Shown: in pieces, positions 8,268 through 15,842 of the stretch
How the letters are laid out: every line of letters begins with the position of its first letter
Position numbering within the stretch: position 1 is the first letter of the stretch
Source of the DNA: Rhodobiaceae bacterium UBA4490
GTDB taxonomy: Bacteria; Pseudomonadota; Alphaproteobacteria; Parvibaculales; Parvibaculaceae
DNA length: 64,000 nucleotides
Assembly: GCA_002389665.1 (NCBI GenBank)
Contig: DGNO01000006.1
Span: 6,393-70,392, forward strand
Direction: 5' to 3'
Translations under genes and position numbers: made by a program
The notes under the pieces: model-generated
Told to the model about the DNA's origin: nothing
Database searches by the model: none
What the model saw: the letters and a program-made list of their open reading frames with translations, nothing else

Positions 8268-8590
8268 TGGCGCGCGACCTCCAGCAGAGCCACGATCATC
8301 GTGGGGCCAACCATGATGAGCAGCCCCCCGACGAGCCTCATGCCGAAGGACTTCCAATCGATCTGGCCGGTCAAAACACCGTAGATGCCAAGAGCGATGA
8401 TCCCGACGCCGATCAGAACGACACCGATGTTCACAAGACCGCTTTGAAGGACCTCGATAAGGCCCGTGGCAGGTTCTTCCCAGCCGTTGCCGACATCTTG
8501 AGCGAGGGCCGGAAGGCTTGAGAGACACAGAGCAATGAGTGACGCGGCGGAGAAAGCCAAAAGGTGATCGCGTAAGTTTTTCAGCGCCAT
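8264..8590 (-). CDS. virB2: T4SS major pilin VirB2/TrbC
   Basis: 108 residues with a long pilin-type leader (MALKNLRDHLLAFSAAS...LPALAQ, cleavage near 30). Two hydrophobic helices follow (about 51-72 and 84-103), joined by a short basic/polar loop (TGQIDWKSFG). The helix-loop-helix with Gly-rich helices is the VirB2 pilin signature. It is the first structural gene after the Tra leader genes and lies 12 bp downstream of the TraM-like gene. Confidence 0.9.
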   Translation of the reverse strand: MALKNLRDHLLAFSAASLIALCLSSLPALAQDVGNGWEEPATGLIEVLQSGLVNIGVVLIGVGIIALGIYGVLTGQIDWKSFGMRLVGGLLIMVGPTMIVALLEVARQ

Positions 8591-8602
8591 GGTTTGATCC
8601 TT

Positions 8603-9040
8603 TCAAAGGGCAATGGCCGAGAGCACGCCGAGCGTGCAAAGGGCCGCGATGACATTCAGAAGGGTGAAGAGGCTTTGAACCTTTAGGTTCTGGCGGAAGC
8701 GGCTCAGCGTCTGCTCGGAGAGCTTCTCCGCGTCCTTGATCGTGGCGAGACGCTCGCGCACCGCGTCATTCAGCGTCTCGTTCTGGAGATCGCCGATGAT
8801 GAGGCGGACCTCATCAACCAGCTCGGCGCTGGTCTTCTGAGCATGGTCCGAGAGCTGGCGCTTATGGCTATCGAGCAGCCGCTCGTATTCGCCGAGCGCG
8901 ACCTTGTGGATGGTGTGCAGCATCAGGATCGGGTCGTTTTGATCGACCGTCACCTGATGCACCTTCCAGAGATAGGTCCGCAGCTCTTCCAGGGAATCCA
9001 TGGTGAGCGGCGGGGGCGGGGGGCTATCAAGCACGCTCAT
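8603..9040 (-). CDS. traM: TraM-like conjugation leader protein, C-terminal membrane anchor
   Basis: 145 residues, the length I recall for IncP TraM. A Pro-rich N-terminus (SPPPPPL) is followed by helical, coiled-coil-prone sequence (residues 15-115, with DPILMLHTIHKVALGEYERLL) and one C-terminal hydrophobic helix (about 122-143), so it is probably tail-anchored in the inner membrane. It lies directly after the TraL-like ATPase, matching the RP4 traK-traL-traM order. The name rests on order, length and topology; a biochemical role for TraM is not well defined. Confidence 0.6.
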   Translation of the reverse strand: MSVLDSPPPPPLTMDSLEELRTYLWKVHQVTVDQNDPILMLHTIHKVALGEYERLLDSHKRQLSDHAQKTSAELVDEVRLIIGDLQNETLNDAVRERLATIKDAEKLSEQTLSRFRQNLKVQSLFTLLNVIAALCTLGVLSAIAL

Positions 9041-9044
9041 GGGA

Positions 9045-9788
9045 TCACAGCACCGCCTGGTCCATGGCGCCGTGAATGGCCTTCCAGCTCATCTTGAGAC
9101 GCTGGCGGGCCATGAGCGGGAAATCGAGATGCTGGACGGCTTCATCAAAGGTGAGGCGCGCCCGCATCATTTGCTCGATGTCATGGCCGAAGGTCTCTTT
9201 GCGCACTTCCGGCAACCGGACCAGCGCATGAATGCGGGATTTGTTCTGCTTGTAGAGGCCGGACTGCTCGAAGCCCTGCACTTCTCCCTTGTCGTTCTGC
9301 CGCTCGATGCGCCCGAAATACTCATTGAGCCAGACGACGACGGGAACGTCAGGCACATAGGTGAGAACCTGGGAAAGACCCTGCAGTGTGTCATTGAGCG
9401 CCTGGCCGCCGGTCAGCACCGTATGGAGGCGCACCTCGTGGCTGGAGCCCGTGATCATCTCCAGGGCCTGGCTTTCCACCATGTAGCCGAGGAGCGGCAG
9501 GAAGGTGGAAGCACCATTATCGATGACGACGACTGCGTCTTCTTCCGCCGTCATGATTTTCTCGACAAGCGCGTCGAAGTAGCGGGGGTTCAGCTCATCG
9601 GGCCGCTCGCCGAGCAGCACGGTCTCGGCATTGAAGGCCTCATAGCCTGCAAAGGTCCGGTTCACCGGGTCGGTGTCGTAGCAGGCCAGGGGCACGTTCT
9701 TGCCCGCGTAATATTGGGCGAGCAGCGAGGCAACGAAGCTTTTGCCAACGCCCCCTTTGCCTTGCAGGGTGAGATTAATCAGCGCCAT
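9045..9788 (-). CDS. traL: TraL-like ParA-type ATPase of the conjugation leader
   Basis: 247 residues from MALINLTLQGKGGVGKS; the start follows a GGAG site, and the frame extension to 9926 has no start signal of its own. It shows a deviant Walker A (GKGGVGKS, 10-17), a switch-like segment (ACYDTDPVNRTF) and a Walker B-like strand (DAVVVIDNGAS). Length and the opening LQGKGGVGKSF fit RP4 TraL, a nucleotide-binding protein of unknown precise role. It is not paired with a ParB gene, which argues against a partition function. TraM-like follows after 4 bp. Confidence 0.78.
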   Translation of the reverse strand: MALINLTLQGKGGVGKSFVASLLAQYYAGKNVPLACYDTDPVNRTFAGYEAFNAETVLLGERPDELNPRYFDALVEKIMTAEEDAVVVIDNGASTFLPLLGYMVESQALEMITGSSHEVRLHTVLTGGQALNDTLQGLSQVLTYVPDVPVVVWLNEYFGRIERQNDKGEVQGFEQSGLYKQNKSRIHALVRLPEVRKETFGHDIEQMMRARLTFDEAVQHLDFPLMARQRLKMSWKAIHGAMDQAVL

Positions 9789-9805
9789 TAGTCGGGTCTC
9801 CTTCT

Positions 9806-10060
9806 TCAGCGGGTTGCGGCAACGGATTGCCGCTCGGAATGCGCGGGGGTCAGCCCCTCGCGCTGGTGGCGGGTGAACATGTTTTCTTCGGCTTGCTTGA
9901 GGCCGTTGAGGAAGGCGTGGACGCATTCGCGGAAGGCATGGGCCCAGTCGTCGGTTAGCTCATTGCAGCGGACGGTCTCGTCTTCGCGCACATGGATGCG
10001 CACACCCTCTGTCTCGCGGGTAAGCTCAATCGTGACCTTGGCCGGGCCATGCGGGGTCAT
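9806..10060 (-). CDS. Unknown 84-residue protein in conjugation leader
   Basis: 84 residues, soluble, rich in charged residues. The N-terminal half looks like a beta hairpin (VTIELTRETEGVRIHVREDETVR), followed by a helix (WAHAFRECVHAFLNGLKQAEENMF). It overlaps the upstream small gene by 4 bp (ATGA) and ends 17 bp before traL, so co-translation is likely. I do not recognise a family. RP4 has no gene here between traK and traL, so it is an addition peculiar to this lineage. Confidence 0.6.
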   Translation of the reverse strand: MTPHGPAKVTIELTRETEGVRIHVREDETVRCNELTDDWAHAFRECVHAFLNGLKQAEENMFTRHQREGLTPAHSERQSVAATR

Positions 10061-10311
10061 GCGCCTTCTCCATTGATGTCAGCGGGGGAAAGAGGAAGCG
10101 GCACGGCCGCAACAAGGCGGTATTCGTGGGCGACAGCGGCGCGGCCCATGAGCTCCGTCCGGCCGATGGCGTCCGAAACTCGCCAGCCGCCAAGCTGGTT
10201 GTAGAAACCCAGGCGCATGGCCCCGTCACTGCGGCGCTGCAGCCAATGCCATCCGTTGGATAGAGAATTGCCTGATTGAACGACAGGGCGAAGGTCGATC
10301 ACGTTGCTCAT
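10057..10311 (-). CDS. Unknown 84-residue protein in conjugation leader
   Basis: 84 residues beginning MSNVIDLRPVV. The ATG overlaps the TraK-like stop by 4 bp and the stop overlaps the next start by 4 bp. Aromatic residues are frequent (NGWHWLQRRSDGAMRLGFYNQLGGW), suggesting a small folded domain. No motif I recognise. Tight coupling on both sides supports a genuine gene and a job connected with DNA processing or its control. Confidence 0.6.
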   Translation of the reverse strand: MSNVIDLRPVVQSGNSLSNGWHWLQRRSDGAMRLGFYNQLGGWRVSDAIGRTELMGRAAVAHEYRLVAAVPLPLSPADINGEGA

Positions 10312-10724
10312 GACGACCCTCCAGGCGTTTTGACGCCGCTGCCGCCCCAAAGATCATCATCGATGCGCGGCGCGGAGGATGTGGAGCGCGGACCATCAAA
10401 ACGCAGTCCGCCAAGGGACGCCGTGGCGCGCACGGGGTCTCCGTCTTGATCGGACCCGGAAGGCCGCGAAGGTTTGGGAGGGTTTTCAGAAGAGCGTGCG
10501 CGGCGCGTGGTACCAGCGGAGCGTTGCTGATTTGGCGACTTGCCTTCAGACGCTTCGGAGCGGAAGCGATTTACGCTGACGTAAAAGGCCCGCAGTGTCA
10601 TAGACACGCGACCAGCCTCTTTCAGCTCCTCATAGATTCGCTTAACGGTTTGCCCGGATTCGAGACGATTCTCGATTTCCTCACGAAGCGCATTCGCTTC
10701 GACCTTGGCCTGACCCCAACCCAT
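10308..10724 (-). CDS. traK: TraK-like oriT-binding protein
   Basis: 138 residues from the ATG; an alternative GTG six bases upstream or a TTG at 10745 is possible, so the start is uncertain. The N-terminal third is a predicted helix-turn-helix: ALREEIENRLESGQTVKRIYE, then ELKEAGRVSMTLRAFYVSVNRF. Its spacing and wording (I-x-E-x-L-x-E-A-G-R, then F-x-x-x-V-x-R-F) recall RP4 TraK, which binds and bends oriT DNA. The remaining half is a basic/Ser/Pro-rich tail ending GGSS. It is the first gene of the leader operon, next to the presumed oriT region. Confidence 0.65.
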   Translation of the reverse strand: MGWGQAKVEANALREEIENRLESGQTVKRIYEELKEAGRVSMTLRAFYVSVNRFRSEASEGKSPNQQRSAGTTRRARSSENPPKPSRPSGSDQDGDPVRATASLGGLRFDGPRSTSSAPRIDDDLWGGSGVKTPGGSS

Positions 10725-10866
10725 AGACACGCTTGACAACTCCAACAGATTGATAATTCTCTGTTTTGTTGTCAGCGCGTGTTCCGACTCTTATTAACTA
10801 GGGTAGTGTCGGCTCCACCATTTCCCCGCCCCGCTACATGCCGGACGGAACCCCCGCAGAAAGTGC

Positions 10867-10885
10867 CGAGAATCACGTTTTCTCG
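10867..10885. repeat. 6-bp inverted repeat in the traK upstream region
   Basis: CGAGAA and TTCTCG are separated by 7 nt (TCACGTT). It may be a TraK or relaxosome binding site or a small hairpin; no T-run follows on either strand, so it is probably not a terminator. Confidence 0.5.
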
Positions 10886-10904
10886 AGCCGGCCACCTTAT
10901 AGAG

Positions 10905-10916
10905 AAATGATCATTT
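10905..10916. repeat. 12-bp perfect palindrome in the traK upstream region
   Basis: AAATGATCATTT is perfectly symmetric and lies 58 bp upstream of the small membrane-protein gene at 10974 and about 180 bp upstream of traK. It could be an operator for either direction. Confidence 0.45.
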
Positions 10917-10973
10917 TTCTTTAAGATTTGCCGGGGACTCTGAAGCCCGTTTCATCAATGACGGACGGACTTC

Positions 10974-11207
10974 ATGAAAACTGCAGCCATTATCATCAGC
11001 ATTTTCCTGCCGGGCGCCGGCTCCCTGCTCATGGGGAAAATCGTTGCGGGCTTAATCCAGCTTGCCCTCGCCTTCACCGCTCTCCTTCTAAACTTGACCG
11101 GCATCGGCATTCTGATCGGCGGGCCCATAGGCTTCGTTGCCTGGGTTTGGGGTCTGGTGACGGTGGCCCGTGCCGAGCCGAAAGCCCCTGCCGGCAGCGC
11201 CGCTTAA
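10974..11207 (+). CDS. Small two-helix membrane protein, unknown
   Basis: 77 residues. Two hydrophobic helices (about 3-40, broken by PGAGSLLMGK, and 42-66) and a short Ala/Pro tail. The IIISIFLPGAGSLLMGKI opening resembles small TM2-like or similar membrane proteins with a turn at PGAG, but the family cannot be fixed. It is divergent from the conjugation leader, so it marks the switch from the mobile block to chromosome-like genes. No partner gene follows within 260 bp. Confidence 0.6.
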   Translation: MKTAAIIISIFLPGAGSLLMGKIVAGLIQLALAFTALLLNLTGIGILIGGPIGFVAWVWGLVTVARAEPKAPAGSAA

Positions 11208-11472
11208 GACATGCTGGCTACAAAATGACGCAACGTCTCCGGTTCCCCGCCGCCGAAACCTTCGAAAAGCGAGAGAAAACGGCGCGGGAACCGGGGACCG
11301 TCCAGCACCGTTTGTGAAAGAGGGAGCGAGAAAAGTAAACGGGGCCTTTTTCAATTCAGAGAATCTTTACCCCGGACCCGCATAGTAAAGCCTGCGTTAA
11401 GATTAAGGGCACCGCACTTTTCCAGCAGGGGAGGCGCGGCGCCATACCCTATGTTTCCGAGGCGTTATCTGA

Positions 11473-12756
11473 ATGACCGACAAGCCCCTCGCGGATGCGC
11501 TGAAAGACCGTCTATCAGCCGCCGCGAAGAAAGTGACAGGCAGCAAACCCGAAGGGCCGGCGCTCAGCGCCGATAGCCGGCTTGCGCGCCTTGTCAGCCA
11601 GATCGCGCCCGGCCAAAGAGGCCCGCGCTCCTGGCAGGCCGGGAACATTCAGGTGCTCGGCCTTGAATCCCTGCGCCGCCAACTCGGCCCAACCTGGGAC
11701 AAATTCGCCTCCACCATTCATCTGGCGATCGAGAACATTCTCTCGCAGCAGCTCGACGCCAAAGACGTCTATGCCCGTCTCGGCGACGAGCGCTACATCG
11801 TGATTTTCGAATCCAATGACCCGCACCACGCCGCCAAGGTCATGGCCGAGGTGACGGACCATCTGACCACCAATCTTCTGGGTGAAGGCGGCACGGAAAT
11901 GCTGCAGGTCGAAACGGTGCTCGGCCAGGTCAACGCCAGCGCCGATGGCGACATTCAGTTTTCCGAACACAAGGAAGAGAAAGACCCCGATGCGGGGCTC
12001 ATTCTGCCCGATATCGGCCCGTCCAATTACGAAAGCGTCTATGCGCCGATCTGGAATGCGCGCCATCAGGTGCTCAGCGGCTATGCCTATATCCCTTATG
12101 AAAAACGGCAGAATGGGCGCGAGCGTTTCGAGCATGATGTGCTGCCTTTCGACCGCACGAGCGCCGACACGCTGGCGCTCGATCTCGAGCATCTCACCCA
12201 GGCCATCGAGACGATGAGCGAGCTTTACGCGAACAAGTTCGCGCTGCAGCTGATCACGCAAATCCATTACGACAGTCTGGAAACGGCCGCAGCCCGCGAA
12301 AAGATCATGGCCGTCTGCCGCAAGATTCCCAGTCACTTGCGCAAATTCATGATGCTGCAGCTGGTCGGCCTGCCCGAGCACACGCCGATGACGACCTTCA
12401 TGCAGCGCGTTTCGCCGCTCAAACCCTTCTTCGCGTTTCTTGTCGTTCGCGCGCCGTCTTTCTCATCGAATATCCGGTATTTCAGGGATCTCAGTGTTTC
12501 GACGGTTTCCTACCGGGTGCCGGAAAACGCCGATCAGGAGAAGATTCTCGCCCGCGTCGCGCAATTGGTCAAAGAAGCGGAAGCCGCGCGCATTCTTCTG
12601 TCGATCGAATATGTACCGACCATTGACTTCGCCAAGAAGCTGAAAGAGCTCGGTGTCTGGTTCATCACCGGCAAGGCGATCGGGGAAGTGCAGGATTTCC
12701 CGCGCAATATGCGCCGCTGCACACTGGACGAATTGGCCGCCGACCGGTTCATGTAA
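11473..12756 (+). CDS. Degenerate GGDEF-EAL-like protein
   Basis: 427 residues, no membrane helix. Residues about 55-150 have the order of a GGDEF domain, but the active-site loop reads RLGDERYIVIF where an active enzyme has RLGGDEFAI. It is one residue short and has lost Phe, so diguanylate cyclase activity is not expected. Residues about 190-425 follow the course of an EAL domain (YAPIWNARHQVLSGY near the start, ILLSIEYVPT and GVWFITGKAIGEV near the end) but lack the EAL and DDFG motifs. It is probably a c-di-GMP-related or protein-binding scaffold. It stands alone, after a 265-bp upstream gap. Confidence 0.6.
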   Translation: MTDKPLADALKDRLSAAAKKVTGSKPEGPALSADSRLARLVSQIAPGQRGPRSWQAGNIQVLGLESLRRQLGPTWDKFASTIHLAIENILSQQLDAKDVYARLGDERYIVIFESNDPHHAAKVMAEVTDHLTTNLLGEGGTEMLQVETVLGQVNASADGDIQFSEHKEEKDPDAGLILPDIGPSNYESVYAPIWNARHQVLSGYAYIPYEKRQNGRERFEHDVLPFDRTSADTLALDLEHLTQAIETMSELYANKFALQLITQIHYDSLETAAAREKIMAVCRKIPSHLRKFMMLQLVGLPEHTPMTTFMQRVSPLKPFFAFLVVRAPSFSSNIRYFRDLSVSTVSYRVPENADQEKILARVAQLVKEAEAARILLSIEYVPTIDFAKKLKELGVWFITGKAIGEVQDFPRNMRRCTLDELAADRFM

Positions 12757-12774
12757 GTCAGTTGTCAGGCGCGC

Positions 12775-14070
12775 TCAACGCGCCTCATACGTCACCCGCC
12801 AGATCGCCCCACCTGCATCATCCGCAATAAGCAGTGCGCCGTCCTTTGTCTCGGTAAGCCCGACGGGCCGGCCGATCACTTCCGCCTGCTGCTCGCCTTG
12901 CCGCCAGAACCCCGCCGCGAATGTCAGATAATGGCCTTCCGGCTTGCCCTCCTTGAACGGCGCGAAAACCACCTTGTATCCCGTGGGCCGCTCCCGGTTC
13001 CAGGAGCCGCGCAGAGAGACAAAAGCGCCCTGACGGTAACGCTCCGGGAACTGCGCGCCCTGATAGAAAAGCAATCCCGTCGGCGCGGAATGCGCGGCAA
13101 TAAGCAGATCGGGCGCACGGGTGCGTTTGACGAGATCCGGGCGGATTTGGCCGAACTGAGGATCAGGATGCGGCCCGAGATAGGCATAAGGCCAGCCGTA
13201 AAAGGCGCGCGCGCGCACTTCCGTCAGATAATCGGGCACCAGCTCGTCGCCATACCCGTCGCGCTCATTGATGGCGGCAAAGAGTTTCTCCGTCTGCGGA
13301 TGAAAAGCGATGGCGGAAGCATTGCGCAAACCGGCGGCAAACGTTTCCTGCCGATTGAACGCGCCGGGGTCGAAACGCTGGATCGTGGCGCGCGGGGCTT
13401 CTTCCTCTTCGATATTGCCTTCGCTGCCCACTGCGACATAAAGCGCGCCGTCCGGACCGAAAGCGATATCCCGCGTCCAATGCCCGCCGCCCTGACCAAG
13501 CGCACCGGCGCGGGTAACGGGCCGGCGGGCCTGATTTTCCTCAAGCCCCCTGGCATAACCAAGCTGCCAGACAGCTCTCAGATCGGCGACGAAAAGCTGC
13601 CCGTCACGAAAGGCAAGCCCCGAGGGCCGCTCGAACGCGTCGGCATAAACGCTGCGCGTCTCCGCCTTGCCGTCCCCGTCTTTGTCCTCAAGGCGGAGCA
13701 CTTCGCCGAGATGCGGCTCGGTGACGAAAACCGCGCCGTCCGGCGCCACCTCCATGAAACGGGGATGATTGAGCCCTTCGGCATAAAGCGCGGCCTTGAA
13801 ACCTTCAGGCACACGCAGCACCGCGCCCGCCGGGCGGTCGATAACGGCCGGGCGGTTGGAGGCGGAAGGCGTTGCGTAAGGTTCGGGCAAATCCTCGAAA
13901 CGGATTTCATGGCGCGTGCCCACAGGCTCCCCCGGCCCCTGCATGAGCGGCAGGCTGTCATCCTGCGCCTGCACGGGCACTGCCAGGGAAAGGAGAAGCG
14001 CGCCCGCCGCCAAACCTGCGGTCAGCGCAGCACGCGCACCTCTGCCGTCACATGGCGCTAATGCCGCCAT
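12775..14070 (-). CDS. Sorbosone/glucose dehydrogenase-like beta-propeller, secreted
   Basis: 431 residues from MAALAPCDGRG, giving a Sec signal (ALTAGLAAGALLLSLAVPVQA). The rest is a six-bladed propeller of the GSDH/sorbosone-dehydrogenase type. Blade signatures include NHPRFMEVAPDGAVFVTE, DIAFGPDGALYVAVGS and PVGLTETKDGALLIADDAGGAIWRVTY, with an acidic Ca-binding-like loop DKDGDGK. Such proteins oxidise sugars or aldoses with PQQ in the periplasm; no PQQ synthesis gene is in this window and the substrate is unknown. The start overlaps the end of the upstream SDR by 23 bp, so the two are probably co-expressed. Confidence 0.78.
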   Translation of the reverse strand: MAALAPCDGRGARAALTAGLAAGALLLSLAVPVQAQDDSLPLMQGPGEPVGTRHEIRFEDLPEPYATPSASNRPAVIDRPAGAVLRVPEGFKAALYAEGLNHPRFMEVAPDGAVFVTEPHLGEVLRLEDKDGDGKAETRSVYADAFERPSGLAFRDGQLFVADLRAVWQLGYARGLEENQARRPVTRAGALGQGGGHWTRDIAFGPDGALYVAVGSEGNIEEEEAPRATIQRFDPGAFNRQETFAAGLRNASAIAFHPQTEKLFAAINERDGYGDELVPDYLTEVRARAFYGWPYAYLGPHPDPQFGQIRPDLVKRTRAPDLLIAAHSAPTGLLFYQGAQFPERYRQGAFVSLRGSWNRERPTGYKVVFAPFKEGKPEGHYLTFAAGFWRQGEQQAEVIGRPVGLTETKDGALLIADDAGGAIWRVTYEAR

Positions 14071-14818
14071 CGATCTTGATCTCCGCGCCGGTAATGAATT
14101 TCGACTCGTCGCTTGCGAGGAAAAGAACTGCATAGGCCACATCATCCGGTTCGCCCACCACCCCAAGCGGAACTTGCTTTGCGAGTTTGCGCTTCAATTC
14201 GTCCTTGCTCATCGCCCCCGCCATACCGTCAAGAATGGGCGTGTCGATAAAAGTGGGATGAACGGAGTTGGAGCGAATTTTGTACCCGCGCTTGGCACAG
14301 TGTAGGGCGACGGATTTGGAAAGCAACCAGACCGCAGCCTTGGCCGCATTATACGCGGCCATATTGTGCCCGGCGATCAGCCCGGCAATCGAGGAGACGT
14401 TGATGATGGAGCCCGGCGCATGAGGCACCATGTGGCGGATCGCGTATTTGCAGCCGAGAAAGACGGAATCGCTATCGACTTCCTGCACTTTTTTCCAGGT
14501 GGCAAAATCCGTATCTTCCACCGTCGTGCCGCCACCGATCCCGGCATTGTTAACGAGCACATTGAGCCCGCCCATGGCCGAAACCGCTTCATCAAGCGCG
14601 CTTTGCCACTGGCTCTCGCTCGTCACATCAAGCGCCGCGGCAAAGCCTTTGCCGGGATAGGCGGCGTTGATTTCCTCGGCGACTTTCTTGGCGCCCGCCT
14701 CGTTGATATCGGCAACGGTCACCTTCGCGCCTTCTTTCGCCATCAAAAGCGCGCTCGCCCGGCCAAGCCCCTGCGCGCCGCCCGTCACGAACGCCATTTT
14801 GCCTTCAACCCGTCCCAT
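14048..14818 (-). CDS. Short-chain dehydrogenase/reductase (classical SDR)
   Basis: 256 residues. Rossmann motif TGGAQGLG (12-19), D37 in VADI favouring NAD(H), NNAG (90-93), catalytic S142/S143 and Y156-x3-K160, and a C-terminal GAEIKIDGG end. This is a full-length classical SDR oxidising or reducing a hydroxyl/keto group; annotators often attach 3-beta-hydroxysteroid or cyclohexanol dehydrogenase names to such sequences, but the substrate cannot be read here. It precedes the beta-propeller dehydrogenase in what looks like a two-gene unit. Confidence 0.85.
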   Translation of the reverse strand: MGRVEGKMAFVTGGAQGLGRASALLMAKEGAKVTVADINEAGAKKVAEEINAAYPGKGFAAALDVTSESQWQSALDEAVSAMGGLNVLVNNAGIGGGTTVEDTDFATWKKVQEVDSDSVFLGCKYAIRHMVPHAPGSIINVSSIAGLIAGHNMAAYNAAKAAVWLLSKSVALHCAKRGYKIRSNSVHPTFIDTPILDGMAGAMSKDELKRKLAKQVPLGVVGEPDDVAYAVLFLASDESKFITGAEIKIDGGISAM

Positions 14819-14908
14819 GAATGTCTCCTGTCTTATCTTTGATGAATGCGAGTGATGAATATGCTGAAGCGAGGCGCGCCAGCGGGGGCGCGGGCCTGCC
14901 GGATAGCG

Positions 14909-15718
14909 TCAATTTCCTTTGAAGCTCGCCGGGCGCTTTTCCAGAAAGGCCTTGATCGCCTCGCGCTGGTCTTCACTGCCAGCAGCAAGAGCGAACTGAT
15001 CGCGGTCCATGAACGTCACGGCCTGGTTGAGCGCTTTTGCGGCCATATCGATGGACTGTTTGGACATGCGCACCCCAAGCGGCGGCAGCGCGCCGATGCG
15101 CCGGGCCAAATCGAGCGCCACCTCGCAGGCTTTCCCGTCCGCGCTTACCTCATCGACGAGCCCCCATGCCTCGGCTTTACCGGCGGAAAGTTTCTCGCCG
15201 AGGATCGTGAAAAGCTTGGCCTTGGAAGGGCCCATCAGATTGACGAGGCGCGGATTGGAGTGCCAGCTCATATTCATGCCGAGCGGCACTTCGGGCAGGC
15301 GCAAATGCGCGCTCTTGCCGGCAATGCGGTGATCGCAGGCCGCGGCCAGCGCCACACCGCCGCCGATACAGAATTTTTCGATGGCCGCGACCGTGACCTG
15401 TTCGAGCGCTTCCCAGGCCGCGCACATATCGGGGCCGACTTTCAGCGCCTGGCGCTGCTCGATGAGACTGAGATCGCGCCGCGCCGCCGCTTCCGGATCT
15501 TTCAGGTCCGCCCCGGCGGAAAAGGCACCCCCGCCCCCCGTCAGCACGATGGCCGAGCTTGCCGTGTCCTCGCTGAGATGCCGGGCAAGCGCGGTCAACT
15601 CGCGCATCGCGGCGATGGAGAGCGCGTTCATCCCGTCGCCGCGGGAAAACTCGACCAGCACCACCCGCCCCTCCCGGGCAATCGTGGTGAAATCTCCGAA
15701 ACGTTCGGCTTCTTGCAT
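14909..15718 (-). CDS. Enoyl-CoA hydratase/isomerase family protein
   Basis: 269 residues; the start ATG is chosen because GGGAGGAG lies just before it. Crotonase fold: oxyanion-hole segments GAFSAGADLKD and KFCIGGGVALAAACDHRIA, C-terminal helix and FLEKRPASFKG. The second catalytic glutamate position (LPEVPLGM) is Glu, so hydratase activity is possible. It acts on CoA thioesters in fatty acid or aromatic/alicyclic breakdown. It stands alone between two SDRs on the same strand. Confidence 0.85.
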   Translation of the reverse strand: MQEAERFGDFTTIAREGRVVLVEFSRGDGMNALSIAAMRELTALARHLSEDTASSAIVLTGGGGAFSAGADLKDPEAAARRDLSLIEQRQALKVGPDMCAAWEALEQVTVAAIEKFCIGGGVALAAACDHRIAGKSAHLRLPEVPLGMNMSWHSNPRLVNLMGPSKAKLFTILGEKLSAGKAEAWGLVDEVSADGKACEVALDLARRIGALPPLGVRMSKQSIDMAAKALNQAVTFMDRDQFALAAGSEDQREAIKAFLEKRPASFKGN

Positions 15719-15842
15719 GGCTCCTCCCTCTGGCGGTTGTCCCGCCTTATCCGGCAAGAGACCCTAGCGGAGAGAGGAAGCGGGCACCAGTCAAAGAGGC
15801 CGCGACGTTATTCTTTGCCGCTGGCCTTGCGGCAGACCAGCC

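Larger units (their letters stand above)
10725..10973 (+). other. Candidate oriT / leader-operon promoter region
   Basis: Non-coding stretch between the TraK-like gene (leftwards) and a small membrane-protein gene (rightwards). It is visibly richer in A/T than the flanks and contains two dyads (10867-10885 and 10905-10916). In RP4 the oriT lies just upstream of traK, and TraK binds there. I did not find the P-type nick core (TCCTG) or the IncQ-type core here, so a nick site is not demonstrated. The call is inference from gene order. Confidence 0.35.

Noticed and set aside
9045..9788. ParA partition protein
   Set aside because: ParA-like P-loop but no parB or parS-type repeats; order and length fit conjugation TraL better.
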